Position numbers and translations under genes: made by a program. From Mangrovibacter plantisponsor (GTDB lineage Bacteria; Pseudomonadota; Gammaproteobacteria; Enterobacterales; Enterobacteriaceae), in contig NZ_QGTS01000004.1 of NCBI RefSeq assembly GCF_003182475.1, positions 193,481-257,480 on the forward strand: DNA of 64,000 bases. Reading direction: 5' to 3'. The notes beneath the pieces were generated by a model. That model was not told where the DNA came from. It did not search any database and was given only the letters and a program-made list of their open reading frames with translations. Position 1 is the first letter of the stretch; each line of letters begins with the position of its first letter. Below are positions 1-9,627 of the stretch, piece after piece.

Positions 1-903
1 GGTGGCTGTGATATCCGGGGCGATGCGCTCAACTTCATTACAAATCAACTCCAGCACATCGACCAGTGGGCGTTCCTGCACCAGCGCTTCCAGCACCTGT
101 TGCTGCAGAGTTTCATAGATTTTACTGTGTGTGACACTGTGCACCATCCACACCTGGTGCGACACTTGCCGGGTCTGGGTATTCACTATTGGGTAGCAAA
201 CCAGCCTTACCCAATGCTGATGCTGGTTTTTGTCCTGAATCAGGTATTCGCCTTCCAGAGGCTCTCCGGCGCTAAGCTCACGGATAACCGCCTGGCGGGC
301 AGACTCATCAATCCCGCCCAACAACAATTCAACCGGGTTCATCCCATTGAGCCCGTTAAGTTCCCAGCCCAGCAACTGTGTGAAACCTTTACTGACATAG
401 CGAATATGGCCGTCACCATCACTCACCATCACAGCAGTGTGGATGACTTCGGTCACCTGGAATTGTTGGTACATCAGAGCGGGTTGTTCAAAATCGTGGC
501 GGGTCTGGTCGGTTGCCGGGCGAACCAGCGCCAGTACGCCTGTTATCTTGCCACTCATGTCCGCGACCGGTACCCAGGTTACATCAACCCAGATAAGACG
601 GCCTGTTTTGTGCAACGCAATAATCACGCCGGAGCCTGAAATACCGCGCATTAAATCCTGCCACAGCACAAGGTAGCGTGGGTGGCTGGCAAAATCAGGC
701 AGGCAGAATTCGCTATGGTGACGCCCTATTACCTCTGCGGCCTGGTAGCCAAACAGATGTAATAAATTATCATTCACCTGGCGTACGCATCCATTGCCAT
801 CGAACTCAGCAATGGCAAGTACGTCATCAAGCGCTTGTAGCTGGCTCAATGCTGGCGTAACACCCTGCCCACTCGTTCCGGCATTGTGTATTTTTTCGTA
901 CAT
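1..903 (-). CDS. PAS-domain sensor protein, DosP-like, 3' part beyond the window
   Basis: An open frame starts at an ATG (903-901) with AAAGGG upstream and runs to the window edge without a stop, so at least 301 residues are present and the C-terminus is missing. Residues about 20-135 and 145-265 each read as a PAS domain; the first has EVIGRHHSEFCLPD and the second YVSKGFTQLLGWEL. A third stretch (about 270 on, ETLQQQVLEALVQERPLVD) resembles the start of the GAF-like region that follows the PAS pair in E. coli DosP (PdeO). In that family GGDEF/EAL domains follow and make or break cyclic-di-GMP; they would lie outside this window, so the enzymatic role is inference. It is transcribed away from rutR. 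Confidence 0.7.
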   Translation of the reverse strand, partial: MYEKIHNAGTSGQGVTPALSQLQALDDVLAIAEFDGNGCVRQVNDNLLHLFGYQAAEVIGRHHSEFCLPDFASHPRYLVLWQDLMRGISGSGVIIALHKTGRLIWVDVTWVPVADMSGKITGVLALVRPATDQTRHDFEQPALMYQQFQVTEVIHTAVMVSDGDGHIRYVSKGFTQLLGWELNGLNGMNPVELLLGGIDESARQAVIRELSAGEPLEGEYLIQDKNQHQHWVRLVCYPIVNTQTRQVSHQVWMVHSVTHSKIYETLQQQVLEALVQERPLVDVLELICNEVERIAPDITAT

Positions 904-1298
904 GGCATCAGCCCTTTCGTCTTGAAGCAAAACCGTCCTTCACCCGGACTGTTATCATCGGTTTTTATTCACCCATTGCTGCAACCTGGATTTACGGCTC
1001 AAGAGGGATGCACCGAAAGGTATTGGAAGTATCGGCACTAACTGCTGTTACTTTAGACAATGCTTCACAGTCTTTAGCTATCCCGCGGTAATAAAACTAA
1101 AGATAGTCCACATGATTAATAACTGTGGGAAAACAAGTAGGCACAAGGGAAATAGAGGAAGTACAATTGTGCTGACTCAACGGTTTTTGCGGGAAGAGTA
1201 ACTGCATGCTCAGTATAACGGGGGAGCTGGCGCAAACTATATACTGAAATAGTTCCCTGGTAAGCTCGGTTACCACAGGTTTACCTGCCCCCAGGCCG
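904..1298. other. Intergenic region between the PAS gene and rutR
   Basis: No gene is seen in these 395 bases. It holds the upstream region of the PAS-domain gene (read leftwards) and the 3' flank of rutR. A short dyad GGTAA...TTACC at about 1259-1273 lies just after rutR but lacks a T run, so I do not call it a terminator. No operator could be identified with confidence. Confidence 0.5.
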
Positions 1299-1937
1299 TT
1301 AACGCACCCGAATGCCTTCGGTAATCATGCGCTGGACACCAGACACAGTCTCGGCAAAAAATTGCGGGTCACTGAGGTTTTTTCCGGTTACCGCCTCTAT
1401 TTGCGTGGCAAAATCGGCATAGTGTTGGGTGGTGGCCCAAATCATAAAGACCAGGTGCTGTGGGTCAACGGGAGCCAGTTTTCCACTGGCAACCCAGTCG
1501 GCAATAATCGCGGATTTTTCATCCACCAGCTGTTTTAAATCACCCGATAACTCGGCCATTAATAATGGCGCACCCTGCAGCATTTCCAGGCAAAACAAGC
1601 GGGATGCCTGAGGGTAATCGCGGGAGACCTCAAGTTTTCTGCGAATGTAATCACCAATTGCGATCAGCGGCTCCTGGTCAGCGCTGAAAGCCTTGAAAGG
1701 CGCCAGCCAGATTTCCAGAATTTCTTTCAAAACTGCTATATAAAGCGCTTCTTTAGACGGGTAGTAATAGAGCATATTCGTCTTGGAAACACCGGCCTGT
1801 TCCGCCACCTGGTCAAGGCTTGTGCCATGAATACCATATTGAGAAAAAAGTGCTAACCCGGCGGCCAGAATTGCCTGTTTTTTTGCGGCGACCGCCCGGG
1901 AGCGCCGCCCTGTCGTTTTTACCGTTTCACCGGCCAT
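1299..1937 (-). CDS. rutR: RutR, TetR-family pyrimidine-responsive regulator
   Basis: The 212-residue protein matches E. coli RutR (212 aa) along its whole length. The TetR helix-turn-helix is at about residues 20-65 (SQYGIHGTSLDQVAEQAGVSK, then YYYPSKEALY), and the C-terminal ligand domain keeps the conserved LEVSRDYPQASRLF and MIWATTQHYADF stretches. In E. coli RutR binds uracil/thymine and is released from DNA, relieving repression of rutABCDEFG and other pyrimidine genes. Here it is divergent from rutA across 287 bp that contain a RutR-type operator. Confidence 0.96.
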   Translation of the reverse strand: MAGETVKTTGRRSRAVAAKKQAILAAGLALFSQYGIHGTSLDQVAEQAGVSKTNMLYYYPSKEALYIAVLKEILEIWLAPFKAFSADQEPLIAIGDYIRRKLEVSRDYPQASRLFCLEMLQGAPLLMAELSGDLKQLVDEKSAIIADWVASGKLAPVDPQHLVFMIWATTQHYADFATQIEAVTGKNLSDPQFFAETVSGVQRMITEGIRVR

Positions 1938-2041
1938 ATTTACTCTCCCTGCATGGATGCAGACAGCATAACAAAATCCGCTTCACCTCTCGACAAGCTT
2001 GACGAGCCTGCGCTCTGATGGTGCTTTTTTGTGCACCATTT

Positions 2042-2057
2042 TTGACCAAATAGTCCA
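2042..2057. promoter_or_regulatory. RutR operator upstream of rutA
   Basis: TTGACCAAATAGTCCA is an imperfect dyad (TTGACCA, two bases, TAGTCCA) close to the known RutR consensus TTGACCA-N2-TGGTCAA. It sits 168 bp before the rutA ATG in the rutR-rutA divergent region. Its position between the regulator and its known target supports the call. Confidence 0.8.
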
Positions 2058-2224
2058 CTTTATTAACCTTACTTTTTTTGCGTTATTTATTAACTATTTA
2101 ATAATAAATACTTTTTTGTTTTTGGCATCACAATTGCAACATTTCCGCTACAGCGTGGTGACAGGAAATGCCGGCAGGATGCCAGGCCCATGCATTTACT
2201 CAACCAAGACGTGCGAGGTTCGTG

Positions 2225-3316
2225 ATGAAAATCGGTGTATTCATTCCTATCGGTAACAACGGCTGGCTGATTTCAACCAATGCGCCACAGTACATGCCAA
2301 CGTTTGAGCTGAATAAAGCGATTGTGCAAAAAGCAGAGCATTACCACTTTGACTTTGCCCTTTCGATGATCAAGTTGCGTGGTTTCGGCGGTAAAACCGA
2401 ATTTTGGGATCACAACCTGGAATCGTTCACCCTGATGGCAGGCCTGGCTGCCGTCACATCAAAAATTCAGATTTACGCAACAGCCGCAACACTGACTCTG
2501 CCTCCGGCTATTGTCGCCCGTATGGCATCCACCATAGATTCCATTTCCGGTGGGCGCTTTGGGGTAAACCTGGTTACCGGCTGGCAAAAACCTGAATACG
2601 AACAAATGGGCATGTGGCCGGGGGATGAATACTTTTCCCGCCGTTACGATTACCTGACTGAGTACGTGCAAGTTTTGCGGGACCTGTGGGGTAAAGGCCA
2701 GAGCGACTTCAAAGGTGAATTTTTCACGATGAACGACTGCCGCCTCAGCCCGCGCCCGGAGCAACCGGTGAAAGTTATTTGCGCCGGGCAAAGTGATGCC
2801 GGAATGGCGTTCTCAGCACAATACGCCGATTACAACTTCTGTTTTGGGAAAGGTGTTAACACCCCTGGAGCCTTCGCTCCCACGGCCGCACGTATGAAAG
2901 CAGCGGCAGAGCAAGCCGGGCGTGATGTTGGCTCCTACGTGTTGTTCATGGTGATAGCCGATGAAACAGACGAAGCCGCCCGCGCTAAATGGGAACACTA
3001 CAAAGCCGGTGCCGACGAAGGTGCATTGTCCTGGCTGACAGAACAGAGCCAGAAAGATACCCGCTCGGGGAGCGATACCAATGTACGCCAGATGGCAGAC
3101 CCGACTTCTGCCGTCAATATCAATATGGGTACCCTGGTGGGCTCATGGTCAACCGTCGCCCACATGCTCGACGAAGTGGCGACAGTCTCTGGCTGTGAAG
3201 GCGTACTGCTGACCTTTGACGATTTCCTGACAGGCATTGAAAACTTTGGCAAACACATCCAGCCATTAATGACCTGCCGCAAAGCTGTTCTACCCGCTCA
3301 ACAGGAGGTTGCCTGA
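2225..3316 (+). CDS. rutA: Pyrimidine monooxygenase RutA
   Basis: The protein is 363 residues from the ATG at 2225, preceded by GAGG; this start gives the same N-terminus ([18 protein letters not shown]) as E. coli RutA. An upstream in-frame start at 2168 would add 19 residues that look non-coding. It is a luciferase-like flavin monooxygenase that opens the uracil ring between N3 and C4 with FMNH2 and oxygen. The near-identical blocks [20 protein letters not shown] and [20 protein letters not shown] belong to the TIM-barrel flavin site. It is first in rutABCDEF and overlaps rutB by one base. Confidence 0.97.
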   Translation: MKIGVFIPIGNNGWLISTNAPQYMPTFELNKAIVQKAEHYHFDFALSMIKLRGFGGKTEFWDHNLESFTLMAGLAAVTSKIQIYATAATLTLPPAIVARMASTIDSISGGRFGVNLVTGWQKPEYEQMGMWPGDEYFSRRYDYLTEYVQVLRDLWGKGQSDFKGEFFTMNDCRLSPRPEQPVKVICAGQSDAGMAFSAQYADYNFCFGKGVNTPGAFAPTAARMKAAAEQAGRDVGSYVLFMVIADETDEAARAKWEHYKAGADEGALSWLTEQSQKDTRSGSDTNVRQMADPTSAVNINMGTLVGSWSTVAHMLDEVATVSGCEGVLLTFDDFLTGIENFGKHIQPLMTCRKAVLPAQQEVA

Positions 3317-4014
3317 TGAAAGATCTGACACTTGAAGCCCGCCCGGAAGCGATTTCGTTTTCCCCCGAACAAAGCGCATTAATTGTTGTGGATATGCAAA
3401 ACGCCTATGCCAGCAAAGGCGGTTATCTCGACCTTGCCGGGTTTGATGTTTCAGCTACCGGCCCGGTGATTGAAAAAATCAACATTGCCGTCAGTGCTGC
3501 ACGGGCCGCCGGGATCCCGGTTATCTGGTTCCAGAATGGCTGGGATGAACAGTATGTTGAGGCAGGTGGCCCGGGCTCACCTAACTGGCACAAATCCAAC
3601 GCGCTGAAAACCATGCGCCAGCGCCCGGAACTGGAAGGCAAATTACTGGCCAAAGGCGGCTGGGATTACCAACTGGTGGATGCGCTTAAACCAGAACCTG
3701 GTGACATTTTACTTCCCAAACCCCGCTACAGTGGCTTTTTCAATACCCCGCTCGACAGCATTTTGCGCAGCCGGGGAATTCGCCAGTTGTTCTTTACCGG
3801 CATCGCCACCAATGTCTGCGTGGAATCCACACTGCGTGATGGGTTCTTTTTGGAATATTTCGGCATTGTGCTGGAAGACGCCACACATCAGGCAGGACCG
3901 GCATTCGCTCAACAGGCCGCGCTATTCAATATTGAAACCTTCTTTGGCTGGGTTAGCGATGTACAAACATTTTGCGACACCCTTGATACCAAACCATTAG
4001 CCCGTATTGCATAA
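3316..4014 (+). CDS. rutB: Ureidoacrylate amidohydrolase RutB
   Basis: This is a 232-residue isochorismatase-like cysteine hydrolase. The triad is visible: Asp in IVVDMQNAY (about 26), Lys in [10 protein letters not shown] (about 133) and Cys in ATNVCVEST (about 166). RutB hydrolyses the ureidoacrylate made by RutA, releasing carbamate and aminoacrylate. Its ATG overlaps the rutA TGA (ATGA), which suggests translational coupling. Confidence 0.96.
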   Translation: MKDLTLEARPEAISFSPEQSALIVVDMQNAYASKGGYLDLAGFDVSATGPVIEKINIAVSAARAAGIPVIWFQNGWDEQYVEAGGPGSPNWHKSNALKTMRQRPELEGKLLAKGGWDYQLVDALKPEPGDILLPKPRYSGFFNTPLDSILRSRGIRQLFFTGIATNVCVESTLRDGFFLEYFGIVLEDATHQAGPAFAQQAALFNIETFFGWVSDVQTFCDTLDTKPLARIA

Positions 4015-4024
4015 GGAACATACC

Positions 4025-4423
4025 ATGCCAAAACAAGTGATTATCCCTGCTGGTACCACAACGCCTATCGCGCCTTTTGTTCCTGGCACACTGGCAGACG
4101 GCGTGGTTTATGTTTCCGGCACACTGCCATTTGATAAACAAAACAATGTGGTGTACCCCGGCGACCCAAAGGCACAAACCCGCCACGTTCTGGAAACAAT
4201 CAAAACCGTTATCGAGACAGCGGGCGGGACGATGGAGGATGTGACCTTCAACGCTATTTTTATCACCGACTGGAATCACTACGCCGCGATTAATGAAGTT
4301 TACGCAGAGTTTTTCCCGGGCGATAAACCGGCACGGTTTTGCATCCAGTGTGGTCTGGTTAAACCTGAAGCACTGGTGGAGATCGCCACCACTGCCCATA
4401 TTGGCAACGGAGCTTCTGCATGA
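4025..4423 (+). CDS. rutC: RutC, YjgF/RidA-family aminoacrylate deaminase
   Basis: From the ATG at 4025 the protein has 132 residues, beginning [18 protein letters not shown] like E. coli RutC (128 aa); an earlier possible start at 4007 adds six residues with no family support. The RidA fold core is seen in [14 protein letters not shown] and [19 protein letters not shown], with the conserved substrate-binding Arg in KPARFCIQC. The family speeds conversion of aminoacrylate to malonic semialdehyde. It ends overlapping rutD. Confidence 0.95.
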   Translation: MPKQVIIPAGTTTPIAPFVPGTLADGVVYVSGTLPFDKQNNVVYPGDPKAQTRHVLETIKTVIETAGGTMEDVTFNAIFITDWNHYAAINEVYAEFFPGDKPARFCIQCGLVKPEALVEIATTAHIGNGASA

Positions 4424-5220
4424 AACTGCACGTCCATGATGCGCCATACCCCGGCGCACCAATAATGGTGCTTAGTGCCGGGCTGGGTGGAAGCGGTAGC
4501 TACTGGGTGGCGCAAATCAGCGCCCTCAAAAGCCAATACCAGGTCATCACTTATGACCAGCGCGGTACCGGGGAAAACCAGGCTGAACTCCCGGCTGACT
4601 ACACCATGGCAATGATGGCCGATGAGTTACACCACGCCCTGGCACACCTGGGTGTAACCCGTTACGCGGTTACCGGGCATGCACTCGGCGGGCTGATTGG
4701 CATGCAATTAGCCCTGAGCTACCCACAAGCCATTACCGCACTGGTGATTATTAACGGCTGGTTAAGCCTGAACCCACAAACTGCACGCTGCTTTGCCACC
4801 CGCGAGCAACTACTAAGCAGCGGTGGTGCAGCAGCCTGGAACCACGCACAACCGCTGTTTCTCTACCCGGCTGAATGGCTGGGTGAACAACAGCCACGGC
4901 TGGAAGCCGAAGAAGCGTTGCATAATGCCCACTTTCAGGGAGAAGCTAATTTGCGTGCACGCCTGGGTGCCCTGAAACAGGCCAATTTTGCCCACACGGC
5001 AGGCCAGATAATCCAGCCGGTACTGTTAATTTGCGCCAGAGACGACTTACTGGTTCCCTGGCACTGCTCACAACTGTTGCATGAGTGCCTTCCGGCAAGC
5101 CGCCTGTGTGTGATGCCCTGGGGAGCACATGCCTGTAACGTCACAGCCAGTGACACATTTAACAGCCTGTTACTCGATGGCCTGGCTGAATTACTCCCCG
5201 CCATGAGTGAAGCGAAATAA
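4420..5220 (+). CDS. rutD: RutD, alpha/beta-hydrolase of the rut pathway
   Basis: The 266-residue alpha/beta-hydrolase has the oxyanion-side [12 protein letters not shown] near the N-terminus, an Asp in [10 protein letters not shown] and a His in WGAHACNV. The nucleophile elbow reads GHALGG, with Ala in the usual Ser position; E. coli RutD has the same GHALG, so this is a family trait rather than a mutation. RutD accelerates aminoacrylate hydrolysis. It overlaps rutC by four bases (ATGA) and lies 11 bp before rutE. Confidence 0.94.
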   Translation: MKLHVHDAPYPGAPIMVLSAGLGGSGSYWVAQISALKSQYQVITYDQRGTGENQAELPADYTMAMMADELHHALAHLGVTRYAVTGHALGGLIGMQLALSYPQAITALVIINGWLSLNPQTARCFATREQLLSSGGAAAWNHAQPLFLYPAEWLGEQQPRLEAEEALHNAHFQGEANLRARLGALKQANFAHTAGQIIQPVLLICARDDLLVPWHCSQLLHECLPASRLCVMPWGAHACNVTASDTFNSLLLDGLAELLPAMSEAK

Positions 5221-5231
5221 AAGGAGATGTT

Positions 5232-5822
5232 ATGCAAGAAGCTCTGACGCCGGATGCGCTGGCGACACTGTATACCGGGGCGCACACGCACAGCCACTGG
5301 CTGGAAACACCTGTTCCGGACGCGTTACTGGTTCAACTGTATGACCTGGTGAAAATGGGGCCAACGTCTGCCAACTGTTCCCCTGCCCGCTTTTTATTTG
5401 TGCGAAGCCCGGAAGGGAAAGAACGCCTGAAGCCAGCTTTGTCCAGCGGAAACCTGGAGAAAACCATGCTGGCGCCGGTTACTGCCATTGTGGCCTGGGA
5501 CCCGGCATTCTATGAGCAATTGCCCGCACTGTTTCCTCATGCTGACGCTCGCGCCTGGTTCACATCAAGCCCGGCGCTGGCAGAAGAAACCGCCTTTCGT
5601 AACAGCAGCCTGCAGGCCGCGTACCTGATAATGGCCTGCCGGGCGCTGGGGCTGGATACCGGGCCGATGTCCGGGTTTGACCAACAGAAAGTTAACGACA
5701 CTTTCTTCGCGGATTCTGGCTGGAAAAGTAACCTGCTGATTAATATCGGTTATGGCGACAGCAGCAAAGTACATGCGCGCCTGCCGAGGCTGGATTTCGA
5801 CGTGGCCTGCGGGCTGGAGTAG
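5232..5822 (+). CDS. rutE: RutE, malonic semialdehyde reductase
   Basis: A 196-residue nitroreductase-fold oxidoreductase, the same length as E. coli RutE. It has the flavin-binding [20 protein letters not shown] stretch (about 45-64) and the [11 protein letters not shown] signature in the C-terminal half. RutE reduces toxic malonic semialdehyde to 3-hydroxypropionate, the excreted end product. AAGGAG precedes the ATG. Confidence 0.95.
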   Translation: MQEALTPDALATLYTGAHTHSHWLETPVPDALLVQLYDLVKMGPTSANCSPARFLFVRSPEGKERLKPALSSGNLEKTMLAPVTAIVAWDPAFYEQLPALFPHADARAWFTSSPALAEETAFRNSSLQAAYLIMACRALGLDTGPMSGFDQQKVNDTFFADSGWKSNLLINIGYGDSSKVHARLPRLDFDVACGLE

Positions 5823-5830
5823 GAGGCAAC

Positions 5831-6316
5831 ATGCTGGAGAAAACCTTATTTCGTGATGCAATGTCGCGCCTCGGTGCGGCAGTGAACATCATCACCACCG
5901 ATGGCCCGGCCGGGCGTGCCGGGTTCACCGCATCTGCTGTATGCAGCGTCACAGACGACCCGCCAACGCTACTGGTGTGCCTTAATCGCCAGGCTTCAGT
6001 GTGGCCGGTATTTAATGAAAACCGCCATTTGTGTGTCAATACACTGGCAGCTGACCAGTCCGAACTGTCTACATTGTTTGGCGGCAAAACCCCAATGGAA
6101 GCACGTTTCGCTGCCGCACAGTGGCGCACTGGAACCACAGGTTGCCCACTACTCGAAGGTGCGCTGGTCAGTTTCGACTGCCAAATAAGCCAGGTGGTGA
6201 GTGTTGGCACACACGATATTCTGTTTTGCCAACTGCAGGATGTAGTGAGCGCAGGCGCGCCACATGGTCTGGTCTGGTTTGACCGGCGCTACCACCCATT
6301 GATTAGCGCCGCCTGA
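5831..6316 (+). CDS. rutF: RutF, FMN reductase (NADH)
   Basis: A 161-residue flavin reductase (flavoredoxin-like split barrel) with [20 protein letters not shown] and the [13 protein letters not shown] block typical of HpaC/RutF. It supplies FMNH2 to RutA. AGGAGG precedes the ATG, 8 bp after rutE. It is the last rut gene here: rutG, the uracil permease that follows rutF in E. coli, is absent and an opposing transporter gene ends four bases downstream. Confidence 0.95.
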   Translation: MLEKTLFRDAMSRLGAAVNIITTDGPAGRAGFTASAVCSVTDDPPTLLVCLNRQASVWPVFNENRHLCVNTLAADQSELSTLFGGKTPMEARFAAAQWRTGTTGCPLLEGALVSFDCQISQVVSVGTHDILFCQLQDVVSAGAPHGLVWFDRRYHPLISAA

Positions 6317-6320
6317 GCCT

Positions 6321-7241
6321 TCAGTTATCTGGTGCCTGAGAAGCAGGGACAACTGCATCTTTCGCTTTTTTTCTGTGTTTCAGGCGCATTTCACTCACCA
6401 GGACACCCAGCACAATGAATACGCCCCCAACCAGAGCCAGCAACGGCAGGCGTTCACCGGCAAACCGCCCAAAGACACCGGCCCAGACCGGTTCCCCCGT
6501 GTAGATAACCGTCGCTCGTGTAGGGGAAACACTGCGCTGGGCCCAGTTCATTGTCACCTGAATAATGGCGCTAAAAATCCCCAGCCCAATGCCCACAAAC
6601 CACAGCCGGGGCGTCATTACCGGTACAGATTCACCCGCTGGCAGCATGGTGGCAAATGCCACCAACGATGCTGTAGCCAGTTGCACCACCGTTACACGCT
6701 TCACATCCACTTTTCCGGCCCAGGCACTGATCAGGATAATTTCCGCCGCAATCGCCAGCGCACTGACCAGCGTTATCACTTCACCATGGCCTGGCGCCAG
6801 TAGTGAGCCTTGCGGCCCGGCCAGCAATACCAGCCCGACAAAGGCCAGTGCTATGCCTACCCAGGCCATTACCCCGGGCATTTTGCCCAGGCAAACCCAT
6901 TGCAACAATGGCACCAGCGGCACATACATCGCGGTAATAAACGCAGACTTACTGCTGGGAATAAAATGCAGCCCCCAGGTTTGCAGGCTGTAACCGAAAG
7001 CAATCGAAATACCAATAGCAACCCCGGCTTTTAACTCCAGCATGGTCAAACCACGCAATGAGCGAAGCGAAAGCAGGCCTACTGCTACAGCCGCCGCAGC
7101 AAAACGTAACCCAACGAAGAAAAATGGGCCGCTGTCTGCCGTTGCATATTGCACAGCAAGGAATGTTCCCCCCCAGAACATGGTGATAAGCATCAGAATC
7201 GCTTCCTGGGGTTTAATGGAGAATTTCATCAGGGATTGCAC
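6321..7241 (-). CDS. EamA/DMT-family transporter
   Basis: The 306-residue product has about ten hydrophobic segments and the internal EamA duplication (first half starting MLITMFWGGTFLAVQYA, second half around ISAWAGKVDVKRV to FIVLGVLVSEM), with a basic C-terminal tail. DMT proteins export metabolites or amino acids across the inner membrane; the substrate cannot be read. The start may be the GTG at 7241 or the ATG four codons later; neither has a strong ribosome site. It converges on rutF with a 4-bp gap, in the place rutG holds in E. coli. Confidence 0.85.
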   Translation of the reverse strand: MQSLMKFSIKPQEAILMLITMFWGGTFLAVQYATADSGPFFFVGLRFAAAAVAVGLLSLRSLRGLTMLELKAGVAIGISIAFGYSLQTWGLHFIPSSKSAFITAMYVPLVPLLQWVCLGKMPGVMAWVGIALAFVGLVLLAGPQGSLLAPGHGEVITLVSALAIAAEIILISAWAGKVDVKRVTVVQLATASLVAFATMLPAGESVPVMTPRLWFVGIGLGIFSAIIQVTMNWAQRSVSPTRATVIYTGEPVWAGVFGRFAGERLPLLALVGGVFIVLGVLVSEMRLKHRKKAKDAVVPASQAPDN

Positions 7242-7494
7242 AACCAGAAGAACCTGTTATCCGGAAAAAAGATGCTCAGTGTGCGCCCGGGATGACTGCG
7301 CTTCAAGAGGGCGCTCAAAATATCTCTGGCATACCACCAGCATGAATGGCGCTGGCTAAAAAATTGCCAGCAAATTTGCACTCTGCGCCATGGCACATAT
7401 CTTTAATAGACAGGAAAGCGGTACGGAAAACCACAACCGCCCACCGGGTTCACAGTAAACATGTTTGGCTAAATACCCTGTTACAGGAGGCGTT

Positions 7495-7722
7495 ATGACA
7501 AACCAGGCAAGTAAATTACATCACGTTGGTGAATGGGCTGCCTTGCGCAATACCTCACCGGAAATTGCCGAAGCGATTTTCGAGCTGGTGAATTACGACG
7601 AACAACTGGCCGAGAAAATGTGGGAAGAAGGCAACGATACAGCCCTGATTAAGGCCTTCGCCAGTACAGATAAACAAACCCTGTTCTGGGGAGAGCAAGC
7701 CATAGAGCGGCAAAACGTTTAA
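7495..7722 (+). CDS. yccJ: YccJ family protein
   Basis: From the ATG at 7495 (GGAGG 8 bp upstream) the protein has 75 residues and matches E. coli YccJ in length and sequence, for example [20 protein letters not shown] and the C-terminal [13 protein letters not shown]. An earlier in-frame start (7465) has no ribosome site. The function is unknown. In E. coli yccJ is co-transcribed with wrbA; here wrbA is not adjacent and the gene stands alone between the DMT transporter and the ABC operon. Confidence 0.92.
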   Translation: MTNQASKLHHVGEWAALRNTSPEIAEAIFELVNYDEQLAEKMWEEGNDTALIKAFASTDKQTLFWGEQAIERQNV

Positions 7723-7733
7723 TTGCTGTTGTC

Positions 7734-7759
7734 GCAAGGAGCGGGGTACCGCTCCTTGC
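7734..7759 (+). terminator. Strong hairpin after yccJ
   Basis: GCAAGGAGCGG and CCGCTCCTTGC form an 11-bp perfect stem with a GGTA loop, 12 bases after the yccJ stop. There is no T run behind it, so it may work as a transcript-stabilising hairpin or a weak terminator. Confidence 0.55.
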
Positions 7760-7868
7760 CCGGATGCTGTACGCCTTTCATTAAACCGTCATCTCGGTGC
7801 CATGCTGTTGCAGTGTTCCCTCACCAGACTGTTTGCCTTCTGAGAGTGGTAATAAGGCAAATGCTGTT

Positions 7869-8741
7869 ATGCGCAGAACCTGGCAAATTTGGTTAATCCT
7901 TGCCCCATCGCTGTTTTTTTTAGTGCTGTTTACCTGGTTTCCCCTGGTGCGGTCAGTTTATGACAGCCTGTTTGATACCCGGCTATCCAGTGAGGCCCCG
8001 GTTTTTGTTGGCCTGAATAATTTTGCTCGTCTGCTGGCAGACCCGGTTTTCTGGCGCGCGCTGACCAATAACCTGGTGTATATCGTACTGACTGTAGTAC
8101 CGGGCATTACCCTGGCATTATTGCTGGCCGTCGCACTGTGGGAAAACCACCGGCTTAACCGCTGGCTGCGCACTGCGTTTTTCTTCCCCATGATTGTGCC
8201 CATGGTGAGCGCTGCAGCACTATGGTTGTTTATTTTTATGCCGGGGCTTGGGTTGCTGGACCATTACCTGGCTCTGTGGTTTGGCCCACAAAATAACAAC
8301 TGGCTGGGGCGCAGCAATACCGCGCTGTTTGCATTAGCGCTGATTGGCGTCTGGAAGTTTGCCGGGTATTACATGCTGTTTTTCCTGGCCGGGCTGCAAG
8401 GCATACCCGCCTCAACACATGAAGCAGCGCGCATGGAAGGTGCCTCAGCCACACAGCGTTTCTTTCTGGTAACCCTGCCCTTGTTGCGCCCAACGCTTAG
8501 CTTTGTCCTGACCACTGCATTGATTTACGGCATTACTCAAATCGACCACGTTGCCGTAATGACCCAGGGCGGCCCGGATAACGCCACCACCGTGCTGCTC
8601 TATTACATCCAGAACCTTACCTGGGAAACCCATGATCTTGGTAAAGCATCTGCAGCAACCTTCCTGACACTGGCCGGGTTGTTCGCTTTCTCGCTATTCA
8701 ACCTGAAGTGGCTGGAGAAAGGAGCCCACTATGAGCGCTGA
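7869..8741 (+). CDS. ABC transporter permease (MalF/UgpA type)
   Basis: The start chosen is the ATG at 7869 (MRRTWQIWLIL), which begins directly with the first membrane helix; an upstream start at 7797 would add a Cys-rich stretch unlike this family. The roughly 290-residue product has six hydrophobic segments and the EAA loop that contacts the ATPase (EAARMEGASATQRFFLVTLP, about residue 200-220). It overlaps the next permease by 11 bp and opens the gpdQ-containing ABC operon. Confidence 0.88.
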   Translation: MRRTWQIWLILAPSLFFLVLFTWFPLVRSVYDSLFDTRLSSEAPVFVGLNNFARLLADPVFWRALTNNLVYIVLTVVPGITLALLLAVALWENHRLNRWLRTAFFFPMIVPMVSAAALWLFIFMPGLGLLDHYLALWFGPQNNNWLGRSNTALFALALIGVWKFAGYYMLFFLAGLQGIPASTHEAARMEGASATQRFFLVTLPLLRPTLSFVLTTALIYGITQIDHVAVMTQGGPDNATTVLLYYIQNLTWETHDLGKASAATFLTLAGLFAFSLFNLKWLEKGAHYER

Positions 8742-9615
8742 TATATCCCCGGTAACGTTGGCAACACGGCCTCGCCCCCTGGCGCGTGCCCGCACCACGC
8801 CTGTGCCTGCAATCACATTAACGCTCCTGTTACTGTGCCTGGCTTTGCTATGGATAAGCCCGTTCCTTTGGATGCTCTCTTCAGCATTCAGTGCCACCAC
8901 ATTTGGCGACGATATGGCATCGCTGCTCCCCCGAGGGCCACTCACGCTGGATAACTTCCGTGATGCGTGGCAGAGCGCCAACTGGCTGAGTCTGTATACC
9001 AACACACTGTTTTTTGCTGGCGGAACCTTTGTGGTGCAACTGGTGACCGCCACCACAGCAGGTTATGTGTTTGCCTGCCACCAGTTCCGTGGCAAACAAA
9101 CGCTGTTCGCACTGTTTCTGGTGCAACTGATGGTGATGCCCGTCGTCATGATGGTGCCCAACATGCTCACGCTGAAAAGCCTGGGCCTGCTCAACACACT
9201 CACCGGGGTCATGATGCCCTACTTTACTTCTGCCTTCGGCGTATTTGTGATGCGCCAGGCCTTTATGGCTATCCCCAAAGAGATTGAAGAGGCGGCACTG
9301 ATGGAAGGCTGTAGTTGGTGGCAGGTGTTGTATCACGTCATGTTGCCGGGTTCGTGGCCTTCCGTTCTCGCCTTTGCCACCGTCAGTATCACCTACCACT
9401 GGAATGAATATTTGTGGCCACTGATGATTCTCAATGACCCGGATAAACAAGTGCTTACTGTTGGCCTGGTGTCCTTTGCCATGGGCGCCGAGTCTGGCGG
9501 GCAGTGGGGCATGATCAGTGCCGGTACGCTGATGGTATGCCTGCCTTTAATACTGGCCTTCATTCTGTTTCAAAAGCAGTTCCTGAGAAGCTTTGGTTTT
9601 TCGGGTATTAAATAA
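8731..9615 (+). CDS. ABC transporter permease (MalG/UgpE type)
   Basis: A 294-residue inner-membrane permease with six predicted helices, an early LLWISPFLWMLSSAF segment typical of MalG-like subunits and the EAA motif EEAALMEGCSWWQVLYHVML near residue 190. GGAG lies 10 bases before its ATG, inside the previous gene, so the two permeases are probably translationally coupled. With its neighbour it forms the transmembrane channel of a carbohydrate-class (CUT1) importer. Confidence 0.9.
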   Translation: MSADISPVTLATRPRPLARARTTPVPAITLTLLLLCLALLWISPFLWMLSSAFSATTFGDDMASLLPRGPLTLDNFRDAWQSANWLSLYTNTLFFAGGTFVVQLVTATTAGYVFACHQFRGKQTLFALFLVQLMVMPVVMMVPNMLTLKSLGLLNTLTGVMMPYFTSAFGVFVMRQAFMAIPKEIEEAALMEGCSWWQVLYHVMLPGSWPSVLAFATVSITYHWNEYLWPLMILNDPDKQVLTVGLVSFAMGAESGGQWGMISAGTLMVCLPLILAFILFQKQFLRSFGFSGIK

Positions 9616-9627
9616 CGAGGTGTTTTT

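Noticed and set aside
8881..9450. 189-codon antisense frame over the second permease
   Set aside because: A shadow of a real gene; the His/Gly-rich sequence is the reverse of permease codons.
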